From Rhizobium sp. WYJ-E13 (lineage in GTDB: Bacteria > Pseudomonadota > Alphaproteobacteria > Rhizobiales > Rhizobiaceae): a stretch of 64,000 bases of DNA. The DNA lies in assembly GCF_018987265.1 (NCBI RefSeq), contig NZ_CP076853.1:4270501-4334500 (forward strand), written 5' to 3'. The notes under the pieces are model-generated. The model saw nothing but the letters and a program-made list of their open reading frames with translations. It was not told where the DNA came from and did no database searches. The position numbers were made by a program, and so were the translations under genes. This document shows, one piece after another, positions 9,471-17,680 of the stretch (position 1 is its first letter; each line of letters starts with the position of its first letter).

Positions 9471-10061
9471 ATGCGGGTCCTGCTGGTGTTTGCCCATCCG
9501 TTGCAGAAAAGCTTTACTGCTTCGGTGGCGCTGACAGCCCGCGAAGCATTGGAAGCCTCTGGCCATGTCGTCGACCTGCTTGATCTCTATGCCGAGAATT
9601 TCGATCCGCGCCTGTCGAATACCGAACGAGGCGGTTACTTCGACGTGCCTTACGACACCTCTGCCGTTGCCGGTATCGTTGATCGACTGAAGGCGGCCGA
9701 TGGGCTCGTCCTCGTCTTTCCGCAGTGGTGGTTCAATTTCCCCGCCATCCTGAAGGGCTTCTTCGATCGCGTCTTTGCGCCAGGTGTGGCCTTCACCCAC
9801 GATGTCGCTGGCGGCCGCATCGTGCCGCAGCTTATCAATATCAGGTTCCTCTATGCGCTGACGACGACGGGTTCGCCCTGGTGGCTGGTGCATTTCTATA
9901 TGGGCAACCCTGTCCGTCGCCTGCTCAAGCGCGGCATCGCCAATTTCTGCTCCAGGAAGCTCGTTTTCCGCATGATGAGCCTCCACGATATGGACCGCGC
10001 GACGGAGGCCAGGCGCAAGGCGCATCTGGAGCGTATCCGGAAGGCGCTCGCCGCCGTCTGA
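9471..10061 (+). CDS. Flavodoxin-fold NAD(P)H:quinone oxidoreductase
   Basis: A 196-residue protein of the flavodoxin_2 (NQO/MdaB/KefF) family. It begins MRVLLVFAHP, with the FMN/FAD phosphate-binding region KSFTASVALTAREALE, and has the flavin-contact motif FPQWWFNFPAILKGFFDRV near residues 83-101. Such enzymes reduce quinones by two electrons and protect against oxidative or electrophile stress. It starts 2 bases after xseA and must be co-transcribed with it, although no functional link is known. It abuts the convergent MarR gene with no gap. Confidence 0.85.
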   Translation: MRVLLVFAHPLQKSFTASVALTAREALEASGHVVDLLDLYAENFDPRLSNTERGGYFDVPYDTSAVAGIVDRLKAADGLVLVFPQWWFNFPAILKGFFDRVFAPGVAFTHDVAGGRIVPQLINIRFLYALTTTGSPWWLVHFYMGNPVRRLLKRGIANFCSRKLVFRMMSLHDMDRATEARRKAHLERIRKALAAV

Positions 10062-10559
10062 CTATTCGAAATCCGACAGGAATTTCTTCAGTAGCCGATC
10101 AAGCTCCGCCTTGTCCTCGGTCGTCAGATTGCGTGTCAGCCGCTGCTGATTGGCGACATGAGCACCGACCGCCTTTTCCACTGTCGCCAACCCCTTCTCT
10201 GTGAGCGCGATCAGCACGCTGCGTCGGTCCTCGGGATTGAAGAGGCGCTCCACGAAACCAGCTTTTTCCAGCTGATCGATCCGGTTCGTCATCGTGCCGG
10301 AGCTCACCATGGTCATGCCGAGCAATTCTCCAGGCGACAGCCGGTAGGGCGCGCCCGAACGGCGAAGCGTCGCCAGCACGTCGAAGGCGGAGGACGATAA
10401 CCCGTGCTTGAGAAGCACTGCCTCCACCTCGCGGCCTATATGCGTCGTCAGCCGCTTCAGCCGGCCGAAGATGCCCATGGGTTCGACATCCAGCTCCGGC
10501 CGCTCGCGCCGCCATTGCGCCAGGATCCTGTCGACGTGATCTTCTTTCGTTTCGCCCAT
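10062..10559 (-). CDS. MarR family transcriptional regulator
   Basis: A 165-residue winged-helix repressor of usual MarR length. The recognition region includes LSSSAFDVLATLRRSG near residue 50 and LLGMTMVSSGTMTNRIDQLEKAGFV near 78-102, followed by the wing NPEDRRSVLIALTEKG. It is divergent from an EamA-family exporter, and the 81-base gap between them contains four copies of a TCTTGA half-site. This strongly suggests autoregulation and control of the exporter in response to a ligand that cannot be deduced. Confidence 0.92.
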   Translation of the reverse strand: MGETKEDHVDRILAQWRRERPELDVEPMGIFGRLKRLTTHIGREVEAVLLKHGLSSSAFDVLATLRRSGAPYRLSPGELLGMTMVSSGTMTNRIDQLEKAGFVERLFNPEDRRSVLIALTEKGLATVEKAVGAHVANQQRLTRNLTTEDKAELDRLLKKFLSDFE

Positions 10560-10581
10560 GTCGCATCGATATCAGCAGATC

Positions 10582-10639
10582 TCTTGACGTCAAGATAAAA
10601 GATGCTATTTTGATTTTATCTTGAAGTAGAGATTCTTGA
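10582..10639. promoter_or_regulatory. Clustered MarR operator half-sites (TCTTGA/TCAAGA)
   Basis: The divergent gap contains a perfect 14-base palindrome TCTTGACGTCAAGA at 10582-10595. It also has an 11-base inverted repeat TCAAGATAAAA (10590-10600) / TTTTATCTTGA (10614-10624) that shares the first palindrome's right half. A fourth TCTTGA lies at 10634-10639, immediately before the exporter's ATG at 10641. MarR dimers bind such near-perfect 14-18-base palindromes. The arrangement would let one or two dimers block both divergent promoters. Confidence 0.7.
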
Positions 10640-10640
10640 G

Positions 10641-11564
10641 ATGAAGGCAAGTTCTCGCTATGCCGCAGATGTGCTGATGACCGCGATCGCGCCTGCCATA
10701 TGGGGCAGCACCTATTTCGTCACGACGTCCTTCCTGCCGCAGGGCTATCCGCTGACGGTGGCCATGCTGCGCGCGTTGCCGGCCGGCCTACTTCTGTTGC
10801 TGATTGTCTGGAAACTGCCCACAGGCATCTGGTGGGGCCGCGCCTTCATTCTTGGCGCTCTGAATTTCTCATTCTTCTGGGCGATGCTCTTCGTTTCAGC
10901 CTACCGGCTGCCGGGCGGCGTGGCCGCTACCGTCGGCGCCGTACAGCCGTTGATCGTCATTGCACTGTCGCGCCTCTTCCTGGGCAAGCCGATCCGCTTC
11001 CTGGCAGTCGTTGCCGGCTTGATCGGCATGAGTGGGGTGGCATTTCTGGTGCTGAGCCCAAAAGCGGCTCTCGATCCTGACGGTGTTGCCGCAGGTCTCG
11101 CCGGCGCCGTCTCCATGGCTTTCGGCACGGTGCTGACCCGCCATTGGCAGCCGCCCGTCTCCAGCCTGACGTTTACCTCATGGCAATTGACCGCAGGCGG
11201 CATTGTGCTCGTGCCCATCGCATTGTTGCTGGAGCCCGCGTTTCCCGTGCCGACGGCCGCCAATATCCTCGGCATCGCCTATCTTGGCCTCATTGGTGCC
11301 GCCTTCACCTATCTGCTGTGGTTCCGCGGTCTCACGCGCATCGAGCCTTCGGCCGCGGCATCGCTCGGTTTCCTCAGCCCTGTTGTCGCAACGCTGCTCG
11401 GCTGGCTGGCGCTCGGCCAGAACCTGACGCCAACCCAGCTCTCGGGTTTTGTCATGGTTCTGGTCAGCGTCTGGCTCAGCCAGCGCAGCCTGATGCCGAA
11501 GGCGGGCGTTGTTACGCCCATTCCCCCTGGCGCATCACCGGCACGCGCGATCCGTCAGGCCTGA
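10641..11564 (+). CDS. EamA/DMT family transporter
   Basis: A 307-residue protein with ten hydrophobic segments arranged as two five-helix EamA repeats (about residues 8-140 and 150-285). It begins with the family feature IAPAIWGSTYFVT. DMT transporters export small metabolites or drugs; the substrate is unknown. The ATG at 10641 has only a weak ribosome site (AGAGA about 7 bases upstream), overlapped by the operator cluster. The 3' end overlaps the convergent aminopeptidase by 53 bases. Confidence 0.9.
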   Translation: MKASSRYAADVLMTAIAPAIWGSTYFVTTSFLPQGYPLTVAMLRALPAGLLLLLIVWKLPTGIWWGRAFILGALNFSFFWAMLFVSAYRLPGGVAATVGAVQPLIVIALSRLFLGKPIRFLAVVAGLIGMSGVAFLVLSPKAALDPDGVAAGLAGAVSMAFGTVLTRHWQPPVSSLTFTSWQLTAGGIVLVPIALLLEPAFPVPTAANILGIAYLGLIGAAFTYLLWFRGLTRIEPSAAASLGFLSPVVATLLGWLALGQNLTPTQLSGFVMVLVSVWLSQRSLMPKAGVVTPIPPGASPARAIRQA

Positions 11565-12765
11565 TGCCGTCGATATCGACCTTGTCGGAGCCGATCATCC
11601 AGTCGATATGGATCAGGCTGGAATTGCCGCCCTGCGCCTTGATCTGTTCCTGGCTCAGCGAAGCGCCGTCGAGGAAGCATTTCGAATAGCATTGGCCGAG
11701 CGCGATATGGCAGGAGGCATTCTCATCGAACAAGGTATTGTAGAAGAGGATGCCGCTTGCCGAGATAGGCGAGGAATGCGGCACCAGCGCCACTTCGCCG
11801 AGCCGGCGTGCACCTTCATCCGTATCCAGCACCTTGTTCAGCACCTCCTCGCCGCGCGAGGCCTTGGCCTCGACGATGCGGCCGCCCTCGAAGCGAACCC
11901 GGATATTGTCGATCAGCGTGCCCTGATGCGAGAGCGGCTTGGTGCTCGACACATGGCCTTCCACGCGTAGCGCATGCGGCGTGGTGAAGACTTCTTCGGT
12001 CGGGATGTTCGGATTGCAGGTAACGCCGTTCTTTGCCGTCGAGGCGCCGCCATGCCATTCATGTTCATCAGCAAGGCCGACGGTGAGGTCCGTGCCCGGT
12101 CCGGTGAAATGCAGCGAGGCAAAACGCTCGCCGTTCAGCCAGGACGAACGCTTGGCGAGATTGGCATTGTGCTCGGCCCAGGCCGCGATCGGGTCGTCGA
12201 GATCGACGCGGGACGCCGCGAAGATCGCCTTGGCGAGCTTGGCGACGGCGATCGCTTCCGGATCGTCGGGGAAGACCACCTTTGCCCACGAGGGGTTCGG
12301 GTAAGAGACTATGTTCCAGTTGATGTCGAAGTTGGAGATCTTCTCCAGCGCCGGCTTGTAGGCCGTGGAATTGGCGCGGTTGGCGCGGCCGACCTTGCTC
12401 GGGTCCTGCTCCGACAGCAGCATCGGATTGTCGCCTGCAATTGCAAGGCGCGCCGAGCCCTTCTCATAGGCCTTCGCCATGCCGTCATAGAGCCAGCCGG
12501 AAGCCCGGTCGAAGCTCTCGTCGCTGCCATACTGATAGCGCGCCAGCGTCGTCTCCTCGTCGGAATAAAAGGTCGAAACCAAGCCAGCGCCCGCGAGATA
12601 GGCATGTTTGGTGATCAGCCGCACCAGCGGCAGTGCCACGACAGGGGCGGTGATGACGAGATCCTGCCCATGCTGAAGCTGCAGGCCGACCTTGATGGCG
12701 ACTTCCGCGAGCTTCTCGAGTTTGATGGGATCGACGGAGCTGTGGCTCTGGGGCATGAACGTCAT
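11512..12765 (-). CDS. Aminopeptidase, peptidase family M29 (AmpS/PepS type)
   Basis: A 417-residue metallo-aminopeptidase of normal family length. Diagnostic C-terminal metal-binding elements are present: IPTEEVFTTPHALRVEG near residue 255, a Glu-containing VEAKASRGEE block near 305, EVALVPHSSPIS near 330, and HIALGQCYSKCF and HIDWMIGSDKVDIDG near 358-400. M29 enzymes are cytoplasmic and release N-terminal residues from peptides using two divalent metals. The start at 12765 gives the usual SVDPIKLEKLAEVA N-terminus. It overlaps the convergent transporter by 53 bases. Confidence 0.93.
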   Translation of the reverse strand: MTFMPQSHSSVDPIKLEKLAEVAIKVGLQLQHGQDLVITAPVVALPLVRLITKHAYLAGAGLVSTFYSDEETTLARYQYGSDESFDRASGWLYDGMAKAYEKGSARLAIAGDNPMLLSEQDPSKVGRANRANSTAYKPALEKISNFDINWNIVSYPNPSWAKVVFPDDPEAIAVAKLAKAIFAASRVDLDDPIAAWAEHNANLAKRSSWLNGERFASLHFTGPGTDLTVGLADEHEWHGGASTAKNGVTCNPNIPTEEVFTTPHALRVEGHVSSTKPLSHQGTLIDNIRVRFEGGRIVEAKASRGEEVLNKVLDTDEGARRLGEVALVPHSSPISASGILFYNTLFDENASCHIALGQCYSKCFLDGASLSQEQIKAQGGNSSLIHIDWMIGSDKVDIDGIRPDGSRVPVMRQGEWA

Positions 12766-12859
12766 GGGATCAACCTGCCTTTTGATATCTGCGACGTGAG
12801 GTGAAAGACTTAGACCCCTTTACGGCGAAAATGAAGCGCTCGGGCCAATTCATCTCGTC

Positions 12860-13333
12860 TCAGGCGATCAGGGCTGCGGCAGTCGCTTTCAATGCTTTCA
12901 GTGCGTCCTTGGGGTCCAGCCGCACCTGCAGCCCGCGCTGTCCGCCGTTGATGTAGACCAGCGGCTCCGCAAGCGCCGTCTCCTCGAGTGCTGTCGGCAC
13001 GATCTTCTTCTGCCCGAACGGGCTGATGCCGCCGACATGGTATCCCGTCAGCCGCTCCGCATCGGCAGGTTTCATCATATTGGCGGATTTGCCGCGAAAG
13101 GCGCTGGCGAGCTTCTTCATGCTGACCTCGCGATCGGACGGCACGACCACGCAGACCGGCTTTCCATCGACTTCCGCCATCAGCGTCTTCAGCACGCGAT
13201 GCGGCTCCTCACCCAGCGCTTCGGCGGCCTGCAGCCCGACGCGCTCGGCATTCGGATCATAGTCATAGGTATGAACCGTAAAGGCGACGCCGGCCTGTGT
13301 GAGAACCTGGGTCGCGCGGGTGGTCTTGGACAT
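12860..13333 (-). CDS. ybaK: Cys-tRNA(Pro)/Cys-tRNA(Cys) deacylase, YbaK/EbsC family
   Basis: A 157-residue single-domain editing protein. The catalytic Lys is Lys49 in RVLKTLMAEVDGK, and the hallmark VGGISPFGQKK follows near residue 100-110. YbaK hydrolyses cysteine mischarged onto tRNA(Pro) in trans to prolyl-tRNA synthetase. It lies 3 bases downstream of an ArsC-like gene on the same strand, so the two form an operon. Confidence 0.93.
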   Translation of the reverse strand: MSKTTRATQVLTQAGVAFTVHTYDYDPNAERVGLQAAEALGEEPHRVLKTLMAEVDGKPVCVVVPSDREVSMKKLASAFRGKSANMMKPADAERLTGYHVGGISPFGQKKIVPTALEETALAEPLVYINGGQRGLQVRLDPKDALKALKATAAALIA

Positions 13334-13336
13334 GGC

Positions 13337-13687
13337 TCAGCCCTTGAACGTCTGCGCGTAGTTCTCCGGCTTGAAGCCGACCAGCAGCTTGCCGCCGGTT
13401 TCCAGCACCGGCCGCTTGATCATCGACGGCTGGTCGAGCATCAGGGCGATCGCCTTTTCGCGATCGAGATCTTCGCGCGCCGCATCCGGCAACTTTCGGA
13501 AGGTCGTACCGGCCCGGTTCAGCACCGTTTCCCAGCCCGCCTCGTCGATCCAGCGTTCCAGATGCGCCCGGTCGATGCCGACGGCCTTGTAGTCGTGAAA
13601 ATCATAGGCGACGTCATGACCGTCCAGCCAGCTCCGGGCCTTCTTCATCGTGTCGCAGTTCTTGATACCGTAGATGGTAACGGCCAT
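13337..13687 (-). CDS. ArsC/Spx-family protein (YffB-like)
   Basis: A 116-residue thioredoxin-fold protein beginning MAVTIYGIKNCDTMKKARSW. The single redox-type Cys is at residue 11 and lacks the second Cys of thioredoxins. RPVLETGGKLLVGF near residue 93 is the ArsC-family loop with the cis-Pro position. The YffB subfamily binds glutathione in E. coli-like proteins and is not proven to reduce arsenate; no arsenic genes are nearby. It is the promoter-proximal partner of the ybaK gene. Confidence 0.88.
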   Translation of the reverse strand: MAVTIYGIKNCDTMKKARSWLDGHDVAYDFHDYKAVGIDRAHLERWIDEAGWETVLNRAGTTFRKLPDAAREDLDREKAIALMLDQPSMIKRPVLETGGKLLVGFKPENYAQTFKG

Positions 13688-13755
13688 GCCGATGGATCTC
13701 CCTGTTTCCTAGGGGAGATATCACGCCCGGCGAGCGCTGCAAACGTCGTCTGTCC

Positions 13756-14535
13756 TTATCCCTCAAGCTCGTCGATGAGCGCTGGCAGGTCGGCCACCGT
13801 CTCGATGACATAATCGGCGCCAGCAGCAATAAGCTTCTCGCCGATCCGCCTGTGCAGCTCGGCCCGCACCTCCGGCGAAAGCGCATCCGCCTCTTCAGGT
13901 GTCAGGCCGGCCTCGTTGCCGGAAAGCGTCAGGCCAACGGTCACGCAGCCTGCGGCGGCACCCTCGGCAATGCCGGGCGCGGTATCGTCGACCTTCAGAA
14001 CGGCGGAGGCTGGATAGACCATCAGGTCGAGGAAACACTTGTACATGCCGATCGGCGTCGGTCGGCCGAGCGGCAGATCGTCGGCGCAGATGAGGTTGTC
14101 GGGCGCGTAACCCTGCTCGGCGGCGAGCGGCAACACCCATTCCATGATCGAGCGCGTATAACCTGTCGTCGAGCCGATCTTCATCTGCCGCTCGCGCAGG
14201 TATTCGATCGTCTTGATCGCGCCCGGCACCAGCGTGCAGTAATCGACCACGACAGCTTCGTTCAGCGGCACGAAGAGCTCGTAGACCTTATCGATCGCCG
14301 CTTCGTTCGGAAGCGCGCCTTGCGCCGCCTGCCAGCGGGCAGCGATATGCGGCTCGGCCAGCATCGCGGCAATATGCGCCCGCTTCGGAAGCCCCATCGG
14401 CTTGCGGGCATCGGTGATCGTCACCTCGACGCCGAATTTGCCAAAGGTTTCCACAAAGGCGCCCATCGGTGCGAAGGAGCCGAAATCGATCATCGTGCCG
14501 GCCCAGTCGAAGATCACTGCCTTGAATTGCGTCAT
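13756..14535 (-). CDS. phnX: Phosphonoacetaldehyde hydrolase (phosphonatase)
   Basis: A 259-residue HAD-superfamily enzyme that splits phosphonoacetaldehyde into acetaldehyde and phosphate. The nucleophile Asp10 lies in FDWAGTMIDFG, and the Schiff-base Lys51 in MGLPKRAHI, which matches the Asp12/Lys53 pair of the well-studied Bacillus enzyme after a two-residue offset. The acidic motif KVDDTAPGIAEG lies near 185. It overlaps the upstream FAD oxidoreductase by 4 bases (ATGA). No phnW transaminase is in the window, which suggests the coupled oxidoreductase makes the aldehyde substrate. Confidence 0.95.
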   Translation of the reverse strand: MTQFKAVIFDWAGTMIDFGSFAPMGAFVETFGKFGVEVTITDARKPMGLPKRAHIAAMLAEPHIAARWQAAQGALPNEAAIDKVYELFVPLNEAVVVDYCTLVPGAIKTIEYLRERQMKIGSTTGYTRSIMEWVLPLAAEQGYAPDNLICADDLPLGRPTPIGMYKCFLDLMVYPASAVLKVDDTAPGIAEGAAAGCVTVGLTLSGNEAGLTPEEADALSPEVRAELHRRIGEKLIAAGADYVIETVADLPALIDELEG

Positions 14536-15662
14536 GCTGCGCTCCCGTAAAGATCCTCGATGGTTTCCTCGCCGATGGCGAAGGCGGTCGAAGCACCGCA
14601 GCCCGCCGTGACGACGACGATGCGCAATGCGTCAGAAGGCTTGTCCGTGAAGCGCCAGCGGTCCGGGGCGGAGGCATAGGTGCCGATCCAGCGCTCGGTG
14701 ATGAAGCGTCCCGGCAGATTGAGCACGGCGTCCATCTCGTCGAGGGTCAGCCGATCGACCCGCTCCAGACCGAAAGGATCGGGCGTTTCGGAGTAATGAT
14801 GACTGTCGCCGACGATCAGCGAGCCGTCCTCCGATTGCGTGACGATCAGGTGGATGCCGTTTTCCCGTTCCGGCTTGAATTCCCTGTCGAGCCGTGCCTT
14901 CAGGGCCGTCGCTTCAGGCAATTCGGCATAGCCGAGATAACGCCCAAGCCCGAGATCGGACATGACGGCAGTGCTCAGCGAAACCCGCTGAGCCGGCACG
15001 ATACGCATCATCTGCAGCTTGCAGCGCGTGACGCTGTAAGCAGCAATCCGGTCAGCAAACAGGCTCTTGAAATCGTCACCGGGGCAGACGACCGCAGTCT
15101 CCGCCTCGATCTGCCCGGTTGAAGTCTCGATCCGCGGCGGTTCCACTGCGTTCACCGCTGTGGAGCGGCGGAACTTGATGCCATATTTGACTTCGAGATA
15201 GCGGGCGAGCAGCGGAATGGCCGTGCGGGATTCGACGCGCAGTTCATGCGGACTGTAGAGCGTGAAGCGGCCTGCTTCCTGCCGCAGCGCCGGCACAAGC
15301 CGCCGCGCCTCGTCGAGCGTCAGCCTTTCGCAGCCTTCGCCCATCTCTGTGCGCAGTAAGGCGTCGATCACGGCTTCGGATTCGTCGAGCCTTGCCGCGA
15401 GCAAAAGCCCGCGTTGCAGAACGTCGATGCCGGCATCGTCGACAATCTCGGCCCAGATATCACGGGCCCGGCGTGCCTTGTCCCAGCAGTCGCCGGCCTG
15501 CTGGCCGGTCACCGTCACAAAGCCGAAATTGCGCACCGAGGCGCCATTTGCCTGTGCGTCGCGGTCGATAACGACGACCCGTTTGCCGCGCTTTGCCGCC
15601 GCCAACGCATGCGCCAGCCCGACAATACCCGCGCCGATGATCGCAATGTCGTAATGCGGCAT
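14532..15662 (-). CDS. FAD-dependent oxidoreductase, TIGR03364-like, phosphonate-linked
   Basis: A 376-residue glycine-oxidase/DAO-type flavoprotein. The dinucleotide-binding motif is IIGAGIVGLAHALAAAKRG at residues 8-26, followed by VVVIDRDAQANGASVRN, where FAD ribose is held. The C-terminal FAD-contact stretch is VVVTAGCGASTAFAIG near 347-362. Members beside phnX are associated with 2-aminoethylphosphonate breakdown and some are reported to oxidise aminoethylphosphonate or its N-methyl form to phosphonoacetaldehyde; I cite that from memory. The 4-base overlap with phnX makes that product-to-substrate relay likely. Which amine is preferred cannot be read from sequence. Confidence 0.85.
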   Translation of the reverse strand: MPHYDIAIIGAGIVGLAHALAAAKRGKRVVVIDRDAQANGASVRNFGFVTVTGQQAGDCWDKARRARDIWAEIVDDAGIDVLQRGLLLAARLDESEAVIDALLRTEMGEGCERLTLDEARRLVPALRQEAGRFTLYSPHELRVESRTAIPLLARYLEVKYGIKFRRSTAVNAVEPPRIETSTGQIEAETAVVCPGDDFKSLFADRIAAYSVTRCKLQMMRIVPAQRVSLSTAVMSDLGLGRYLGYAELPEATALKARLDREFKPERENGIHLIVTQSEDGSLIVGDSHHYSETPDPFGLERVDRLTLDEMDAVLNLPGRFITERWIGTYASAPDRWRFTDKPSDALRIVVVTAGCGASTAFAIGEETIEDLYGSAA

Positions 15663-15765
15663 GAAAGCTCCTTCGCAACATGTCTGCCACGGCTTGGCGG
15701 ATTTTCTTGAAGCCTGTGTGACAGTTGCGCGGCGCCTTACATGCGCATGTGGAAAAGAACGCCGG

Positions 15766-16842
15766 TCAGTCTTCCAGCGTACCGGCCTTTCGCGTTGCCT
15801 TGCTCGGTTGGTCGGCCGCGATCTTCATCAGGTCGCCACGCCGGCGTACGAGCCGATCGGACGTGCGGGTGAGCAGCAGCCCGTCCTGTGGCGCGCGGAT
15901 ATCGATATCGCCTTCGGCAAAGCCCGGGCGGGTGACGATCGTGGCCAGAAGCTCTCCTTCCGAAACGCGCTCGCCGATATTGCGGTGAAACAGCACGGTG
16001 CCGCCCTGCGGCGCGCGTACAATCTCGACATTGTCGAGCGGCACGGCCGGCCCGGAAAAGGAAGCATCTCCGGCCGCTTTGCCGCTGACGACACCGCGCC
16101 CGATTAGGAACTGCAGAAGACCTTCGGCGTCTTTGTAGGCCATGCCAGGATAGACATCGCGCCGGCCGCGCAGTTCCGCCGTCACGGAAAGCTTGCCCGG
16201 AAGCCTCGCCTTGCGCTCGCCCGGCACCTCATATTTCCAGGCGAAGCTAACCGCTTCTTCGAAGGCTGAGCTCTCACCATCCGAAAGCAGCACCGCTTCC
16301 ATATCGAGCGCGTTCGCAAGATCCGCCGCCTCTGGCCAGAAAGCTTCGTCGATATAGGCATATTGCAGCGATTCATCGTCGCAATGCAGGTCGATCACAA
16401 GATCGGCGTCGAGCGCCATATGGATCAGCTCCCGCTTCAGCCGATCGGCAGCCGGATATTTATCAAGCTCGTCAATGAGTTCTGGCTGGTCACGGACGGA
16501 GATCAGCGGAAAGTCGCGGTTGAAATTGGTCCTCGAACCGAGATCGAACCGGCCTTGCAGTTCGCCGAAATGCGATTGTGCCGCTCCGATCGGGTTTGCC
16601 TGAGGCACGAGCGTGATATCACCGGTGATCCGCCCTTCGCTTTCGGCCTCCCGCAACTTGCCGCAGAGGAAATGCGCCAGCGCCGTTCCCGGCAGTTCGT
16701 TCGCATGCAGTGCGGCCTGGATATAGACCTTGGGCGCGGCAGGATCATTTCCCTTGAAACGCATGACTGGCAACCGCCATTCGATGCCGGGAGTATCTCC
16801 GGGGATGATGATCTCTGAAACGTCCACTGTCTTGCTCCGCAT
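15766..16842 (-). CDS. Succinylglutamate desuccinylase/aspartoacylase family zinc deacylase
   Basis: A 358-residue M14-like protein. The zinc motif H-x-x-E is in ALHANELPG near residues 44-52, the third ligand is the His in VIDLHCDDES near 149-158, and the candidate catalytic Glu is in SVTAELRGRRD near 222. A C-terminal beta-rich, lipoyl-like segment follows, with VRAPQGGTVLFHRNIGERVSEGE near 276-298. The family hydrolyses N-acyl amino acids; this ArgE/AstE-like group is broad, and no arginine-catabolism genes are nearby. It ends up to 103 bases upstream of the phosphonate pair on the same strand and could share a transcript. Confidence 0.85.
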   Translation of the reverse strand: MRSKTVDVSEIIIPGDTPGIEWRLPVMRFKGNDPAAPKVYIQAALHANELPGTALAHFLCGKLREAESEGRITGDITLVPQANPIGAAQSHFGELQGRFDLGSRTNFNRDFPLISVRDQPELIDELDKYPAADRLKRELIHMALDADLVIDLHCDDESLQYAYIDEAFWPEAADLANALDMEAVLLSDGESSAFEEAVSFAWKYEVPGERKARLPGKLSVTAELRGRRDVYPGMAYKDAEGLLQFLIGRGVVSGKAAGDASFSGPAVPLDNVEIVRAPQGGTVLFHRNIGERVSEGELLATIVTRPGFAEGDIDIRAPQDGLLLTRTSDRLVRRRGDLMKIAADQPSKATRKAGTLED

Positions 16843-16896
16843 TTCGTATTGGGTGGGGAGTCTTATGCGAATCCCCCTCCAAGGCGCAAGCGCGAC

Positions 16897-17523
16897 TCAG
16901 CCGAGCAGCGGCCAACGGCCGACGACGTTGTGCTCGCTCTTTCCATAGATGCTGTGGATCAGCAGGAATTCGCGAATATTCCACTGCACCGGCCGGTTCA
17001 GCTTTTCAGGCAGAACGGTCTTGCGATCGTAGAGCAGCGTCATGTGCGGCGTCAGATGGCCACCGAGGTTATAGGGCAATCCAGCCTCGTATAAGCCCTC
17101 CTGGATTTGGCGACGAAGATCCAGCAGTGCCTCGTTTTCCTGCCGGCTGCAGATGACGAAGGCCTGCGGCTCGCCTGGATGGCTGAAGCTTATGACCTCA
17201 TCGAGCACGAGATCGAACGGCCGGGCGCGCACTGTCGCAGCAACCTGTTCTGCGCCGAACACGATATCCTGCGGCAGCCTGCGGTAGGCGCCGATGCCAT
17301 TCAGCGTGACATGAAGCAACTCGCGGGGCCGCGAAGGCTCGGTCAGTGAATGGGCGTTGCGATAGGCCTGAGCGATCTCCAGCGCTTCGGAAGCCGCTTC
17401 GGTGGTCGGGCGAAGCATGAAGAACAGCCTGTGGTGACGTTCCCCGACGGGATTGGATTTCTTCCGGGGATCCGAGCCATTCGGATCGAGTGGAAAATGA
17501 GGCATTTGAACTACGGACTGCAT
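16897..17523 (-). CDS. 2H phosphoesterase (2'-5' RNA ligase-like) protein
   Basis: A 208-residue protein with the two H-x-[ST]-x motifs that define the 2H superfamily: HVTL near residue 70 and HMTL near residue 160. ThpR-type members act on 2',3'-cyclic or 2'-5'-linked phosphates in RNA ends. About 25 extra polar residues precede the domain. The start at 17523 is fixed by a perfect AAGGAGG 6 bases upstream. It follows parA on the same strand, separated by a hairpin terminator, so it probably has its own promoter within 17524-17620. Confidence 0.85.
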   Translation of the reverse strand: MQSVVQMPHFPLDPNGSDPRKKSNPVGERHHRLFFMLRPTTEAASEALEIAQAYRNAHSLTEPSRPRELLHVTLNGIGAYRRLPQDIVFGAEQVAATVRARPFDLVLDEVISFSHPGEPQAFVICSRQENEALLDLRRQIQEGLYEAGLPYNLGGHLTPHMTLLYDRKTVLPEKLNRPVQWNIREFLLIHSIYGKSEHNVVGRWPLLG

Positions 17524-17623
17524 CGCCCGCCTCCTTGTTGCACAAGGAGAAGCTTACCGAAGTTGTTCTCTTTGTAAAGAACAAAACAAGAACATTTATC
17601 GCAGAAAGTTATGCTCGAAACCG

Positions 17624-17649
17624 AAACGGCTACCGAAAGGCAGCCGTTT
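17624..17649 (-). terminator. Intrinsic terminator-like hairpin after parA
   Basis: Read on the minus strand, an 11-base-pair stem (one G-U pair) with loop TTTC ends in AGCCGTTT and is followed by the T-rich GGTTTCG. It sits about 30 bases past the parA stop and upstream of the next gene's ribosome site. Confidence 0.55.
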
Positions 17650-17680
17650 GCAGGCATCGAATTAACGGGGAATGCACGTC

